Assembly: GCA_964543205.1 (NCBI GenBank)
Contig: CAZIXB010000078.1
Span: 1 to 7,377, forward strand
DNA length: 7,377 bases
Direction: 5' to 3'
Source: CAYSRM01 sp964543205
Lineage (GTDB): Bacteria; Verrucomicrobiota; Kiritimatiellia; UBA8416; CAYSRM01
Below are positions 6,960 to 7,377 of the stretch, piece by piece. A model generated the notes under the pieces. It saw only the letters and a program-made list of their open reading frames with translations, did no database searches and was not told the origin of the DNA. The position numbers and the translations under genes were made by a program. Each line of letters begins with the position of its first letter. Within the stretch, counting starts at the first letter, position 1.

Positions 6960-7377
6960 TCACTTATTGCTTCTATATGGCAATACCATGGTCAAGACAC
7001 CGGGTGGCAAGGGATCGGTCTGATAATTTTCTGCCTGCGTACTGGCGCCGGTCGCGCCGAACACGTCGATTGCACCCGGAAGGATTGAAGCGCTGCTCCC
7101 GTTGGTGAGATAGGCATAGCCAATCTTGTCCAGATCGAGCGAGGTCAGCGTCACCGTGTCGACGCATGCAAGTTTGAGCGTGCCGGGGGACGCCTCCTGA
7201 ACTGAACTGGACAAGTATGGATCCGGTGATGAGAATGTCGCCAACGATGCCGTCTGTACTCGTCACGTACGCGCCAGAATAAGTAGAACCGCCAGCCCGC
7301 TTATCTCACACTCCTCCGGCAGAAACAATTGATAGCGTTATTATTGCAAGCCCAAATCGTTTTACCCGATCTTGCGG
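6960..7377 (-). pseudogene. Possible broken small secreted protein gene (unrecognised)
   Basis: Coding-looking sequence in two frames. From the right edge, one frame gives a signal-peptide-like VKRFGLAIITLSIVSAGG, then a TGA at 7306-7308, then in the same frame GGSTYSGAYVTSTDGIVGD and ILITGSILVQF. From about 7195 leftward a different frame takes over with GTLKLACVDTVTLTSLDLDK, IGYAYLTNGSSASILPG and a natural-looking end SNK followed by TGA at 6960. Codons in both parts have GC-rich third positions, as expected for real coding sequence. A one-base slip near 7185-7200 plus the in-frame stop would need fixing to yield one protein. I do not recognise the family. It could be a decayed gene, poor sequence near a contig end, or chance; moderate to low confidence. 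Confidence 0.35.

Noticed and set aside
6872..7108. Plus-strand open frame of 78 codons over the operon leader
   Set aside because: It runs through an AT-rich non-coding leader and then a GC-rich part in a nonsense frame; no domain or ribosome site.
1..7377. CRISPR array, tRNA/rRNA genes, insertion sequence ends, riboswitch
   Set aside because: No regularly spaced direct repeats, no cloverleaf or rRNA-like stretches, no transposase and no terminal inverted repeats were seen on reading both strands.

Overview
The window reads as part of a bacterial chromosome from the PVC group (Planctomycetota, Verrucomicrobiota, Lentisphaerota or Kiritimatiellota). This is inferred from gene style rather than a marker gene: an ECF sigma factor of the Rhodopirellula/Verrucomicrobium type, a membrane FecR protein carrying LamG-like sensor domains, and a very large secreted multidomain protein. 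All real genes lie on the minus strand, so the biology runs from right to left.

Right edge (about 6960-7377): no intact gene. Two coding-looking stretches in different frames, with an in-frame stop, suggest the decayed or mis-sequenced remains of a small secreted protein. Positions 6874-6959 are an AT-rich leader with a strong ribosome binding site. Next comes an ECF sigma factor (6316-6873). Its stop overlaps by 11 bases the start of a 755-residue membrane-anchored FecR/LamG protein (4059-6326), the probable anti-sigma factor. After a 105-base gap with no obvious terminator and a good ribosome binding site, a giant exported protein starts at 3953 and is still open at base 1 (at least 1317 residues after frame correction).

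The giant protein has a signal peptide, two cadherin/Ig-like domains, a gingipain-like (peptidase C25, caspase-fold) domain with an HGS...Cys catalytic pair, a PKD domain, a malectin carbohydrate-binding domain, two more Ig/cadherin-like domains, a LamG domain and an InlB-B-like repeat. Its frame is broken after codon 71 at a run of nine C's (minus strand). Removing one C restores an uninterrupted frame of about 1246 codons to the window edge. This is either a homopolymer sequencing error or a phase-variable on/off switch.

Working model (inference): the FecR/LamG protein senses a polysaccharide or surface ligand outside the cytoplasmic membrane and controls the sigma factor, which drives the operon and perhaps the adjacent sugar-binding surface protease. 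The best candidate for something new here is this combination of sigma factor, LamG-bearing anti-sigma factor and C25-malectin-LamG protease.
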